Notes: generated from the sequence alone by a model not told the origin. A stretch of DNA of 23,105 bases from UBA11373 sp046714175 (GCA_046714175.1 JBKKBI010000001.1:1-23105); one strand, 5' to 3'. Shown: positions 14,062 to 21,738, counted from the stretch's first letter. Translations and numbers: made by a program.

Positions 14062-14826
14062 CTAGGCGCCTTCTCCGGCCCGGTACACCAGGGTGTTCCC
14101 TTCCAGGTCAGCGATCGTCAACTGCGATCCAGTGATCGTCAGCGTTGCCTCGGGGCCGAGGATCTGCAGAATCACCGCCTCCTGCGCCATGATCGAGTTC
14201 TCGCACGCGATCTTGGTGGTGCCGATGGTTCCGAAACCACTGTCCGCACCGTAGTCGCCGAACAGGCTGTTGCAACCGGTCGATCCAGCCACGGTGCCGT
14301 CGGCGGCAAAGACCAGGGTTGATGGTGCAGCCGGGGTCGAGGCGGACTCGCCCGCGGTGATGGTCTCCAGCGTCCAGTTGGTCCCGATCAGGGCGGCGTC
14401 CGGTGTCGGCGGAATGGCCGCAAAGCGCAGTTCGACATCGGGGCCGGTGAGCACCAGATCGCCGCCGTCGAAGGCCACGGCGTCGATGCGAGCCAACGCC
14501 GCCATATAGGCCGCTTCCAGGTCCATCACAGTCTCGTCGAGGCAGTACATCTCGGTCTGGAACAGGTCAGGACCGATGGTGACCACCCCGGCGACGACCG
14601 CAATCGGGCCACCATACGAATTACACGCCGCGGTCCCTCCGACCTGGCCGTCGGTGACGCGCAGAGTCACCGGGTACGTGGCGATGAGAACCACGGCAGC
14701 ACCGTCGACCGTCGCCGAGATGAGGCGCCACTCACCGGCACCGAAGGGATCGGCGCCCGGAGGCTGTTCCTCCCCACAGGCAACAAGAGCGAGAAGGAGG
14801 GCCGCGAGAAGTGAGACAAGCTTCAT
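14062..14826 (-). CDS. META-domain lipoprotein, two domains
   Basis: A predicted exported lipoprotein of 254 residues. The N-terminus is a signal peptide with lipobox LVAC (Cys17) after a leucine/alanine-rich core. Two META (HslJ-like) domains follow. The first, about 28-135, has TAACNSYGGPI and the EMYCLDE segment; the second, about 145-250, has WTLETI, STGCNSLFGDY and TTKIACENSIMAQE. Each contains the pair of conserved cysteine-bearing motifs, so the two halves are probably a duplication. META/HslJ proteins are linked to motility and antibiotic or heat resistance in other bacteria, with no settled mechanism. ATG at 14826 is set by the signal peptide. It lies 108 bases upstream of the DUF368 gene on the same strand and is divergent from the NAD(P)HX repair gene. 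Confidence 0.88.
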   Translation of the reverse strand: MKLVSLLAALLLALVACGEEQPPGADPFGAGEWRLISATVDGAAVVLIATYPVTLRVTDGQVGGTAACNSYGGPIAVVAGVVTIGPDLFQTEMYCLDETVMDLEAAYMAALARIDAVAFDGGDLVLTGPDVELRFAAIPPTPDAALIGTNWTLETITAGESASTPAAPSTLVFAADGTVAGSTGCNSLFGDYGADSGFGTIGTTKIACENSIMAQEAVILQILGPEATLTITGSQLTIADLEGNTLVYRAGEGA

Positions 14827-14917
14827 GGAGATGAGACGACGATGGGCTTCCGGTCGGTTCCGGAGAGAGGAGCGCCAGATATCAGACCTAGAGACGCGGG
14901 AGACCCCTCCTTCGGAA

Positions 14918-14945
14918 AGCGGGTAGCGGGAAGCGGGAAGCGGGT
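14918..14945 (+). repeat. Heptanucleotide array AGCGGGW x4, divergent intergenic region
   Basis: Units AGCGGGT, AGCGGGA, AGCGGGA, AGCGGGT, exactly 28 bp, with no matching heptad before and only a weak one after. It lies in the 159-base region between the divergent META lipoprotein and NAD(P)HX repair genes, about 27 bases upstream of the presumed -10 element of the latter. A two-unit relative, GACCCGC x2 (reverse complement), occurs near 13985-13998. Confidence 0.85.
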
Positions 14946-14972
14946 CGCGAAAGCAGGTGTCGGCTATCCCCG

Positions 14973-14978
14973 TACCAT
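14973..14978 (+). promoter_or_regulatory. Possible -10 element for a leaderless NAD(P)HX repair transcript
   Basis: TACCAT fits the TAnnnT -10 pattern and ends 7 bases before the ATG at 14986. That would put the transcript start at or next to the start codon. The absence of any Shine-Dalgarno sequence upstream of this ATG is consistent with leaderless translation, which is common in actinobacteria. No convincing -35 is seen. Confidence 0.4.
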
Positions 14979-14985
14979 TCCTCGA

Positions 14986-16395
14986 ATGCGCCCCGTCATT
15001 ACTCCGGCCGAGTCGTCCCGGCTCGATCAGGCCACGGTGATTCCCGAGGCGACGCTCCTGGAGCGGGCGGGGTTGGCAGTGGCCATCGCCGCCACGCGGA
15101 TGGGGGCCGGCTATGGGACCCGGGTGGTGGTGCTTGCCGGTACCGGCAATAACGGCGGCGACGCGTGGGTGGCGGCGCGGCATCTCCGCCGCCGCGGCGC
15201 CGACGTTGTGGTGCGGTCACTCGGCTACCCGCGCGGCGACACTTCGCCGCGGCGCCTCGCCGCCGTCGCCGCGATCCACGAAGGGGTGCCGGCTGCCGAC
15301 CTCGGCGGGTTCGAACCCGCCGACCTGATCATCGACGGGCTGTTCGGATGCGGTTTCCATGATCGCCTCCCCGACCGGGTCGTTCCCTGGACGGAGCACC
15401 CTGCCCCGGTGCTGGCGGTGGATCTTCCCAGCGGACTGGATGGAACCGATGGGACCGCCGCTGGGGCCGTGTTCCGGGCGGCGCGCACGGTCACCTTTCA
15501 CGCCTTGAAGACGGGCCACCTCATCGGCGTGGGCCCCGACGTTTCTGGCGCGGTGGAGGTCGCTGACATCGGTCTCAGCGGTGAGCGGCCCGAGTGGATG
15601 CTGTGCGAGGATCAGGACGCCCAGGTGTCGCCGCGGGACCGCACGGCCCACAAGTGGTCGGCGGGCGCGGTGGCGGTGGTCGGTGGCTCTCCCGGAATGA
15701 CCGGGGCCGCAGTTCTGACGGGTCGGGCAGCCGCAAACTTCGGTGCCGGGGCGGTACGGGTGATCGTTCCCGGGGGCATGGGGCCGAGCGCCGCGGCGAT
15801 GGATCCCGGTCTCCTCACCAGCGGGGTCGGCACCGCAGATCGGTTTCGACCCGACGACGTCGCCGGGGTGCTCGCCGCCGCCGAACGCTGCGATGTCATC
15901 GCCCTCGGTCCGGGTCTGGGCGCCACCACCGGTTTTGTCGGTGCCTTGCTGAAGCAGTGGACGCGCCCCGTGGTGCTTGACGCCGATGCACTCGGCGCCG
16001 TCACCCGCGATGAGCTCGCCGCACGACGCGGGGTGACGGTGCTCACACCGCACGGCGGGGAGTTCGCTCGCCTCGCTGGTGAGCCGGGCACCCCAACGGC
16101 GGCGGGGGCGCTGGCGGCGCGTACCGGGACGGTCGTCGTGCTCAAAGGGGCACCCACATTTGTGATGGGGGAGGAGCGCTGGGTGGTCAACTCCGGATCG
16201 GCGGCGCTCGCCACCATCGGCACCGGCGACGTGCTCACCGGGATGATCGCCGCGCTCCTCGCCCGGGGCATGTCCGGCGAAGCGGCGGGACGGGCCGCCG
16301 CCCATCGCCACGGGCGGGCGGGTCGTTCGTTGGAGGCGGTCACTACCGTGACCGCCCCTGGATTGGCCGCAGAGATCGGGAGGTGGGCCTGGTGA
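14986..16395 (+). CDS. nnr: Bifunctional NAD(P)H-hydrate epimerase / ADP- or ATP-dependent dehydratase
   Basis: Repairs hydrated NAD(P)H: the N-terminal YjeF domain epimerises R-NAD(P)HX, and the C-terminal ribokinase-like domain dehydrates the S form. In 469 residues, the N-domain (about 1-205) has GTGNNGGDAWVAARHL and the aspartate-containing DLPSGLDG. The C-domain (about 215-465) has HKWSAGAVAVVGGSPGMTGA, LGPGLG, DADAL, LTPHGGEFARL and the catalytic GTGDVLTGMIAALLARG. ATG 14986 gives the conserved start (ITPAES...LDQATV); the upstream open frame translates heptad DNA. It is the first of eight overlapping genes and overlaps alr by GTGA. Confidence 0.95.
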   Translation: MRPVITPAESSRLDQATVIPEATLLERAGLAVAIAATRMGAGYGTRVVVLAGTGNNGGDAWVAARHLRRRGADVVVRSLGYPRGDTSPRRLAAVAAIHEGVPAADLGGFEPADLIIDGLFGCGFHDRLPDRVVPWTEHPAPVLAVDLPSGLDGTDGTAAGAVFRAARTVTFHALKTGHLIGVGPDVSGAVEVADIGLSGERPEWMLCEDQDAQVSPRDRTAHKWSAGAVAVVGGSPGMTGAAVLTGRAAANFGAGAVRVIVPGGMGPSAAAMDPGLLTSGVGTADRFRPDDVAGVLAAAERCDVIALGPGLGATTGFVGALLKQWTRPVVLDADALGAVTRDELAARRGVTVLTPHGGEFARLAGEPGTPTAAGALAARTGTVVVLKGAPTFVMGEERWVVNSGSAALATIGTGDVLTGMIAALLARGMSGEAAGRAAAHRHGRAGRSLEAVTTVTAPGLAAEIGRWAW

Positions 16396-17486
16396 GACCA
16401 TCGTGGATCGAGGTCGATCTCGATTCGATCCGAGCCAATGTCGCTGCCATCGCGGCCGCGGTTGCGCCAGCCCGGGTGTGCGCGGTGGTCAAGGCCGATG
16501 GATACGGGCACGGTGATGTCCCGGTCGCCGCGGCCGCTCTCGAGGCGGGCGCCGCGCAGCTCGCGGTGGCCCTGGTCGCAGAGGGCATCGGCTTGCGCGA
16601 GGCGGGGATCGAGGCTCCGGTGCTGCTGTTGTCGGAGCCTGCGCCTGATGACGTTGCCGAGCTGGTGCGGTGGCGCCTGACCCCGACCGTGTATCACCCG
16701 GAGTTCCTGGTGGCCCTCACCGCGGCCGCACCGTCCGGCTTTCCCCTCCACATCAAGGTGGACACCGGGATGCACCGGGTCGGCGCAGCCCCTGCAGCCG
16801 GTGTCACGCTGGCTGAGCACGTCGCCGCGGGGCCCCTGAGGCTGGAAGGACTGTGGACGCACTTTCCCGTCGCCGAAACGGATCCGGAGTTCACCTCGGG
16901 ACAGGTCGAGGCCCTGCGGAAGGTGATCGCCGATTTGGAGGGGCGCGGCATCCGGCCCGAGATCGTGCACGCCGCCAACACCGCGGGAGCGCTGGGCAGC
17001 GCTGCCGCCCGCTTCGACATGGTCCGCATCGGCATCGGGATGTATGGGCTGCGGCCCGCGGCCGGGTTTGCCCCCGAGGTGGCTCTGCACCCGGCGATGC
17101 GCGTGGTGAGCCGGGTGATGCACCTGCAGCGCCTGCCCGCCGGGGCGCGGCCCTCTTATGGCCGCCGCCGTCCCCTGCCCCGTGCAGCGACAGTGGCCAC
17201 AGTGCCCATGGGTTATGCCGACGGGCTCACCCGGCGCCTGGCGAGCACCGGGGGCGAAGTGTTGATCGGCGGCCGGCGCCATCCGTTCGCCGGAACCATC
17301 ACCATGGATCAGGCGGTCATCGATGTCGGCGATCACCCGGTCGCCATCGGTGATGAGGTGGTGCTCCTGGGGTCTCAGGGATCCGAGGAGATCACTGCCG
17401 ACGAGTGGGCGCAGCGCCTCGACACGATCAACTGGGAGGTGGTGTGCGGCTTCGGCCCGCGGCTGCCGCGGCGGTACCTGGGATGA
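16392..17486 (+). CDS. alr: Alanine racemase
   Basis: PLP enzyme making D-alanine for peptidoglycan. The 364-residue protein has the PLP-lysine motif AVVKADGYGHG near residue 35, KVDTGMHRVG, MVRIGIGMYGL, SYGRR and the second catalytic base Tyr in VPMGYADG, with GTITMDQ(A)VIDVG near the end. GTG 16392 overlaps the preceding TGA as GTGA, as at other junctions of this operon. A GTG at 16383 would add three residues. Next to nnr and the tsa genes, this is the usual actinobacterial order. Confidence 0.96.
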   Translation: MRPSWIEVDLDSIRANVAAIAAAVAPARVCAVVKADGYGHGDVPVAAAALEAGAAQLAVALVAEGIGLREAGIEAPVLLLSEPAPDDVAELVRWRLTPTVYHPEFLVALTAAAPSGFPLHIKVDTGMHRVGAAPAAGVTLAEHVAAGPLRLEGLWTHFPVAETDPEFTSGQVEALRKVIADLEGRGIRPEIVHAANTAGALGSAAARFDMVRIGIGMYGLRPAAGFAPEVALHPAMRVVSRVMHLQRLPAGARPSYGRRRPLPRAATVATVPMGYADGLTRRLASTGGEVLIGGRRHPFAGTITMDQAVIDVGDHPVAIGDEVVLLGSQGSEEITADEWAQRLDTINWEVVCGFGPRLPRRYLG

Positions 17487-18391
17487 CCCTCACCGCGGTC
17501 CCGGGGGTTCGGGTCGGGCAGTGGACGGATCCTGCGGGGATCACCGGGGTGACGGTCATCGTTCCTCCCGACGGGAATGTCACCACGGTCGAGGTACGCG
17601 GCGCCGCACCCGGATCCCGGGAGACTGCGCTCCTAGCGCCGGGGATGCGGGTGGAGTCGGTGCAGGCCATTGTGCTGGCCGGAGGCAGCGCCTTCGGCCT
17701 CGCCGCCGCCGATGGCGTCGTCCAGGCTCTGGAGGCCGACGGCCGGGGTCATCCCACCCACGCCGGGGTGGTGCCCATCGTCCCGGCCGCGGTGGTGTTC
17801 GACCTCGCGGTGGGCGATCGCCGGGCGCGGCCCGACGCCGCCGCCGGGGAGGCGGCCTACCGGGCGGCGAGTTCGCGGCCGGTTGACATGGGATCGGTCG
17901 GCGCCGGCACCGGGGCGGTGGTGGCGGGATGGCGGGGACCGGAGGCGCGTCGTAAGGGCGGCGTCGGCTCGCACAGCCTGCAGGTGGGAGAGGCCGTCGT
18001 GGCGGCCCTGGTGGTGCTCAATGCGGTGGGCGATGTGTTCACACTCGAGGGGGTGCCCCTCACCGGCGGCGATCCGGTGCCGCGGGGAGGGCCGGTGGTG
18101 CCAGCACCGTTGGAGAACACCACCCTCGTCGTCCTGGCCACCGATGCTCGCCTGGATCGCAGCGCCCTGAGCCGACTCGCGGTACAGGCCCATGCAGCAG
18201 TGGCGGCATGCATTCGCCCCGGGCACACCCGCTACGACGGCGATGCCGCCTTTGCCGTTTCGTGTGGCGATCGCTGGGGGGATCCGGACGCACTGGGCAC
18301 GGCGGTCTTCGAAGTAGTGGGACGGTCGATCGAGGCGGCCCTCCGCCATGCCGAGTCCCGCGGTGGTGTTCCCGGGATCGGTGACGGATGA
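17483..18391 (+). CDS. P1-family (DmpA/NylC-type) N-terminal-nucleophile hydrolase
   Basis: A 302-residue member of the peptidase S58/P1 family, which includes DmpA aminopeptidase and nylon-oligomer hydrolase NylC. These mature by self-cleavage to an N-terminal Ser or Thr nucleophile. Visible features are the N-terminal AVPGVRVGQWTD, VLAGGSAFGLAAADGV, GSVGAGTGAVVAG with the following K/R-GG-V-G-S segment, and the predicted self-cleavage site Asn212/Thr213 in LENTTLVVLATDA. A Thr nucleophile as in NylC, rather than Ser as in DmpA, is read from that site. The physiological substrate is unknown. ATG 17483 overlaps the alr stop and the end overlaps the uracil-DNA glycosylase gene, both as ATGA. 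Confidence 0.9.
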   Translation: MTLTAVPGVRVGQWTDPAGITGVTVIVPPDGNVTTVEVRGAAPGSRETALLAPGMRVESVQAIVLAGGSAFGLAAADGVVQALEADGRGHPTHAGVVPIVPAAVVFDLAVGDRRARPDAAAGEAAYRAASSRPVDMGSVGAGTGAVVAGWRGPEARRKGGVGSHSLQVGEAVVAALVVLNAVGDVFTLEGVPLTGGDPVPRGGPVVPAPLENTTLVVLATDARLDRSALSRLAVQAHAAVAACIRPGHTRYDGDAAFAVSCGDRWGDPDALGTAVFEVVGRSIEAALRHAESRGGVPGIGDG

Positions 18392-19005
18392 CCGATTCGC
18401 GAACCCTCCTCGCCGAACTCGGCGCCAGGGCGGCGGTGTGTACCGCCTGTCCCCTCGCCGAGACCCGCACCACCGTAGTTTTCGCCGACGGCAGTCCCGA
18501 TGCCGATCTGATGTTCGTCGGCGAGGCGCCGGGACATCACGAGGACCTGCAGGGAGTTCCGTTCGTGGGGGCGGCCGGCAAGTTGCTCGACCGGCTCCTC
18601 GGCGAGATCGGCATCCAGCGCCACGAGGTATACATCGCCAACGTGTTGAAGTGCCGTCCCCCCGGGAACCGCGATCCCCTCCCTGCGGAGATCGATGCCT
18701 GCCGCGACTTCCTGCGTGGCCAGTTGACGCTGGTCGATCCGCGGGTCGTGGTCACCCTGGGCAACTTCGCCACCAAGCTGTTGCTCAAACGCGACGTCGG
18801 CATCACCCGCCTTCGCGGCCAGGCCTACCCGTGGTGGAATCGGCACTTGGTCCCGACCTTTCATCCCGCTGCCGCGCTGCGTTCCGGGGAGCGAGTGCTC
18901 AGTGAGATGCGCGCCGACTTTGCTCTCGTCGCTTCGCTGTTACGCGCTCCGGTGGCCGCGGAGACCGAACCGTCCGATCACGAGCAGTTGGGGCTGTTCG
19001 GATGA
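18388..19005 (+). CDS. Uracil-DNA glycosylase, family 4 (iron-sulfur)
   Basis: Removes uracil from DNA in base-excision repair. The 205-residue protein has the four cysteines of the [4Fe-4S] cluster in family-4 spacing (Cys18, Cys21, Cys89, Cys105), motif A GEAPGHHED at 45-53, FVGAAGKLLD, and motif B as TFHPAAAL. The last residues EQLGLFG contain Gln200-Leu-Gly-Leu-Phe204, close to the bacterial sliding-clamp-binding consensus QL(S/D)LF. Starts and ends overlap the neighbouring genes by four bases each. Confidence 0.93.
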   Translation: MTDSRTLLAELGARAAVCTACPLAETRTTVVFADGSPDADLMFVGEAPGHHEDLQGVPFVGAAGKLLDRLLGEIGIQRHEVYIANVLKCRPPGNRDPLPAEIDACRDFLRGQLTLVDPRVVVTLGNFATKLLLKRDVGITRLRGQAYPWWNRHLVPTFHPAAALRSGERVLSEMRADFALVASLLRAPVAAETEPSDHEQLGLFG

Positions 19006-19454
19006 TTCGGGTGCGCTGTCCCGATGCCGCCGCCACCCGGGCGGTGGGGCGACGGCTCGCCTCGCTGCTGCGACCGGGCGACGTGGTGCTGCTCTCCGGC
19101 GACCTCGGTGCGGGCAAAACCGTTTTCGCCGGCGGCATCGGCGAGGGGCTGGGCGTCGAAGAGGCGGTGGTCAGCCCGACTTTCGTGCTCGTGCGCCAAT
19201 ACCAAGGGCTGCTGCCGCTGATCCACGCCGACATCTATCGCCTCGGCTCGTCCGCGGAGATCGATGACCTCGATCTCGGTGGCGCCGCCGCAGAAGGGGT
19301 ACTCGTCGTCGAGTGGGGCGATGCCGCCGCCCTCTCATTCGGGCCTGACCATCTGCTGGTGCGGTTCGCCGTCACCGACGATGGCGCCCGCACCCTGGAA
19401 CTCAGTCCCCAGGGCTCGTGGGTGGGTCGTCCTCTGGCGGAGGTGGTCCCGTGA
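19002..19454 (+). CDS. tsaE: tRNA t6A biosynthesis ATPase TsaE
   Basis: ATPase of the bacterial complex (TsaB-TsaD-TsaE with TsaC) that makes threonylcarbamoyladenosine at position 37 of ANN-decoding tRNAs. The 150-residue protein has the P-loop SGDLGAGKT (Walker A at 33-40), the switch region VVSPTFVLVRQY and HADIYRL, then VLVVEWGDAA near residue 100. It overlaps the uracil-DNA glycosylase stop (ATGA) and the tsaB start (GTGA). Confidence 0.95.
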   Translation: MIRVRCPDAAATRAVGRRLASLLRPGDVVLLSGDLGAGKTVFAGGIGEGLGVEEAVVSPTFVLVRQYQGLLPLIHADIYRLGSSAEIDDLDLGGAAAEGVLVVEWGDAAALSFGPDHLLVRFAVTDDGARTLELSPQGSWVGRPLAEVVP

Positions 19455-20155
19455 GGATCGTCGCCATCGAGTCCGCCACCGCCTCCTCTTCGATAGCTCT
19501 GGTGGAGGATGGTGGGGTAGTCGCCTCGGCGCGCCAGGTGGATCGCCGCGGGCATGTCGGCTTTCTGGTGCCGGCGCTCGACTTCTGTTTCTCCCAGGCA
19601 CGGTGGACGCCCGCCGAGATCGACGCTGTAGCGGTCGATGTCGGCCCGGGCCTGTTCAGCGGGATTCGCGCCGGGTTGGCCACCGCGCAGGCTCTGGCCG
19701 GCGCCACCGGCGTGCCGCTCATCCCGGTGACCTCACTCGATGCCCTGGCGCTGGGCGCCGCCACCGGACGCCGCCACATCTGGGCCGTGGTGGATGTTCG
19801 CCGCGGCGAGGTGGCGGTTGGGCCTTACCGCCCGGTACCGGGGGGAGTGTTACGCGATGGGTCCACGAATCTCTACACGGCGCTCGGGCTGCGCGCTCTG
19901 CTGGAATCGGAGGCTGTGGAGTCCCTGGTCGTAGGCGAGTGGCAGGTGATGCCTCCCGAGACGCTGCGCGGGTTGTCGGGGGTCAAGACCGGGCGCCCGC
20001 GGTACCCCGCCGCCGCGGCGGTGGCCGATATCGCCCGCCTCCGGTTGGAGAAGGGCGAGGTGCCGCATCCCGACGAGGTTCGGCCGCGCTACATGCGCGA
20101 GCCCGATGTGAACATCAACTGGTCGGACTACCGCGAGGAGGGGCCATGGGCGTAA
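19451..20155 (+). CDS. tsaB: tRNA t6A biosynthesis protein TsaB
   Basis: Inactive paralogue of TsaD that scaffolds the t6A complex. The 234-residue ASKHA-fold protein starts RIVAIESATASSSIALVED and contains VDVGPGLFSGIRAGLATAQAL and SLDALAL, typical of TsaB; it lacks the HxxGH metal site of TsaD. The C-terminal PRYMREPDVN segment is also a family trait. GTG 19451 is chosen because it gives the family N-terminus and a GTGA overlap with tsaE. The 3' end overlaps rimI by 10 bases. Confidence 0.94.
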   Translation: MRIVAIESATASSSIALVEDGGVVASARQVDRRGHVGFLVPALDFCFSQARWTPAEIDAVAVDVGPGLFSGIRAGLATAQALAGATGVPLIPVTSLDALALGAATGRRHIWAVVDVRRGEVAVGPYRPVPGGVLRDGSTNLYTALGLRALLESEAVESLVVGEWQVMPPETLRGLSGVKTGRPRYPAAAAVADIARLRLEKGEVPHPDEVRPRYMREPDVNINWSDYREEGPWA

Positions 20156-20643
20156 AGACCCCGCTGGTTCGTCCCATGACCCCGGCCGACGTGGCCGCAG
20201 TTGCCGAACTCGAGGGCGAGGCCTTTGTGGATCCCTGGCCGCTGGCGTTCTTCTTCGAAGAGTTGAACCTGGCGGGCCGCGACTACGTGGTGGTCGAGGA
20301 AGAGGGGCACATCGTCGCTTACGGGGGAACGATGGTGGTCGAGGGCGATGCGCATGTGATGACGATCGCGGTCCGCCCCGCCGAGCGCCGACGCGGACTC
20401 GCTACCCGGGTGATGGTCGCCCTCTTCGACGCCGCCCTGGAGCGCGGCGCCCGGCATCTCACCCTGGAGGTGCGGGCCTCCAACTCGGCAGCAACGGCGC
20501 TGTATGAGCGGTTTGGCTTCACCGCGGTCGGCCGCCGCCCCCGGTATTACCAGGACGAGGAGGACGCCATCATTATGTGGGCGCTGGATGCCGACGGTTC
20601 CGAGTCGCGTCGCCGCCTCGACGAGCTGCGGGGCGACCGATGA
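20146..20643 (+). CDS. rimI: GNAT N-acetyltransferase, ribosomal protein S18 alanine acetyltransferase type
   Basis: Probably acetylates the N-terminal alanine of ribosomal protein S18, though some actinobacterial RimI enzymes act on other proteins. The 165-residue GNAT fold has VRPMTPADVAAVAELE, EEAF-like EGEAFVDPWP, the strand THVMTIAV (as DAHVMTIAVRP), the acetyl-CoA loop AERRRGLATRVM at about 84-95, and the C-terminal LEVRASNSAATALYERFGF. It sits between tsaB and tsaD, as in many bacteria. The ATG at 20146 lies 10 bases inside tsaB. The frame is open far upstream, but that part is a shadow of tsaE/tsaB. Confidence 0.92.
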   Translation: MGVKTPLVRPMTPADVAAVAELEGEAFVDPWPLAFFFEELNLAGRDYVVVEEEGHIVAYGGTMVVEGDAHVMTIAVRPAERRRGLATRVMVALFDAALERGARHLTLEVRASNSAATALYERFGFTAVGRRPRYYQDEEDAIIMWALDADGSESRRRLDELRGDR

Positions 20644-21647
20644 GCGGTCCGATCATTCTCGGCCTGGAGACCTCCTGTGATGAGACCGCCATCGGGGTCG
20701 TTCGGGACGGGGTGATGCTCTCCAATGTGTTGTCGTCGCAGGTGGAGGAGCACGCCCGCTTTGGCGGCGTCGTGCCGGAGGTAGCGGCCCGAGCCCATGT
20801 CGAAGCAATCCGTACCCTGACCCATCGGGCGTTGCGCGACGCCGGCATCCACCAGCTGGATGTCGATGCCGTCGCCGCCACCCAGGGGCCGGGTCTGGCC
20901 GGTGCCCTCATGGTCGGGTTTGCCTTCGGCAAGACGTTGGCTTGGGCACTGGGGAAGCCGTTTCTCGGCGTCGACCACATGGAAGGACATCTTTTCGCTC
21001 CCACCCTCGACCACCGCGACTTCGCACCCCCGGCGATCGTGCTACTCGCTTCGGGCGGGCACAGCCAGATCGTGCATGCCCGGGGGTGGGGCGACTATCA
21101 GACCGTGGGATCGACCATCGATGATGCCGCCGGCGAGGCGTTCGACAAGATCGCCCGATTCCTCGGCCTGGGTTTCCCGGGAGGTCCCGAGATCGACCGT
21201 GCCTCCGAGGGGGGCGACCCGGCGGCGATCGAGTTCCCCCGGGCGCTGGCGGATCGGCCTACGGACCTGTCGTTTTCGGGCCTGAAGACCGCGGTGGTGA
21301 CCTACGTGCGTCGCCACCACGAGCGGGGCGACCTCCCGCCGCTCGCCGACGTCGCCGCCGCGGTGCAAGAGGCGATCGTGGACGTGCTCGTCACCAAGAC
21401 CATGAACGCGGTCGCCCAGACCGGGGTTCCGACCGTGGCCGGGGGAGGCGGGGTATTGGCCAATCGCCGCTTGCGCACCCGCCTTGCCGCCGCCTGTGCC
21501 GAGCGCAACATCGCCCTGTACCTGCCCTCGCCGGCCCTGTGCACCGACAACGGGGCGATGGTCGCCGCGGCAGCCGCCTTCCGCCTGGAGAACGGGGAGA
21601 CGACCCCGTGGGGGGCGGAGATAGAGGTGGGGAGGAGGCTCGGGTAG
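20640..21647 (+). CDS. tsaD: tRNA N6-adenosine threonylcarbamoyltransferase TsaD
   Basis: Transfers the threonylcarbamoyl group to A37 of tRNA. The 335-residue protein begins ILGLETSCDETAIGVV, has VPEVAARAHVEAI, the metal-binding HMEGH (His113, His117), LLASGGHSQIV, DDAAGEAFDKIARFLGLG and the second metal-site region VAGGGGVLANRRLR with LCTDNGAMVAAA near the end. ATG 20640 overlaps the rimI stop (ATGA). Its TAG stop lies inside the first unit of a GCGAGGG heptad array, so the last residues may have been shaped by the repeat. Confidence 0.97.
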   Translation: MSGPIILGLETSCDETAIGVVRDGVMLSNVLSSQVEEHARFGGVVPEVAARAHVEAIRTLTHRALRDAGIHQLDVDAVAATQGPGLAGALMVGFAFGKTLAWALGKPFLGVDHMEGHLFAPTLDHRDFAPPAIVLLASGGHSQIVHARGWGDYQTVGSTIDDAAGEAFDKIARFLGLGFPGGPEIDRASEGGDPAAIEFPRALADRPTDLSFSGLKTAVVTYVRRHHERGDLPPLADVAAAVQEAIVDVLVTKTMNAVAQTGVPTVAGGGGVLANRRLRTRLAAACAERNIALYLPSPALCTDNGAMVAAAAAFRLENGETTPWGAEIEVGRRLG

Positions 21648-21670
21648 GGGCGAGGGGCGAGGGCCGAGGT
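21643..21670 (+). repeat. Heptanucleotide array GCGAGGG x4 over the tsaD stop
   Basis: Units GGTAGGG, GCGAGGG, GCGAGGG, CCGAGGT. The first contains the tsaD stop codon (TAG 21645-21647). The unit is the reverse complement of CCCTCGC at 6193-6220. Confidence 0.8.
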
Positions 21671-21672
21671 TC

Positions 21673-21700
21673 TCTGCAATCTGCGGTCTGTTTTCTGCCA
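21673..21700 (+). repeat. Heptanucleotide array TCTGCNN x4 upstream of groESL operators
   Basis: Units TCTGCAA, TCTGCGG, TCTGTTT, TCTGCCA, with a more degenerate TCTCTCC following. It begins two bases after the GCGAGGG array and ends 11 bases before the distal CIRCE. Confidence 0.75.
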
Positions 21701-21711
21701 TCTCTCCTCAT

Positions 21712-21738
21712 CTGGCACTCTCTCGGCCCGACTGCTAA
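21712..21738 (+). promoter_or_regulatory. Distal, imperfect CIRCE operator
   Basis: CTGGCACTC, a 9-base spacer and GACTGCTAA match the CIRCE consensus TTAGCACTC-N9-GAGTGCTAA with two mismatches in the left arm and one in the right. It starts 29 bp upstream of the perfect copy and overlaps the presumed -35/-10 region. Binding by HrcA is inferred. Confidence 0.65.

Noticed and set aside
15612..17336. Long minus-strand open frame (574 codons) opposite nnr and alr
   Set aside because: It is antisense to two certain genes, crosses their junction and is rich in low-complexity residues, as expected from GC-biased third positions.
19264..20145. Long open frame upstream of rimI as a fused N-terminal domain
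   Set aside because: It overlaps tsaE and tsaB in another frame and is Arg/Gly-rich shadow sequence; GNAT begins at ATG 20146.
70..21707. Heptad arrays as CRISPR
   Set aside because: Units are 7 bp and contiguous, with no 25-40 bp repeats or spacers, and no cas genes are present.
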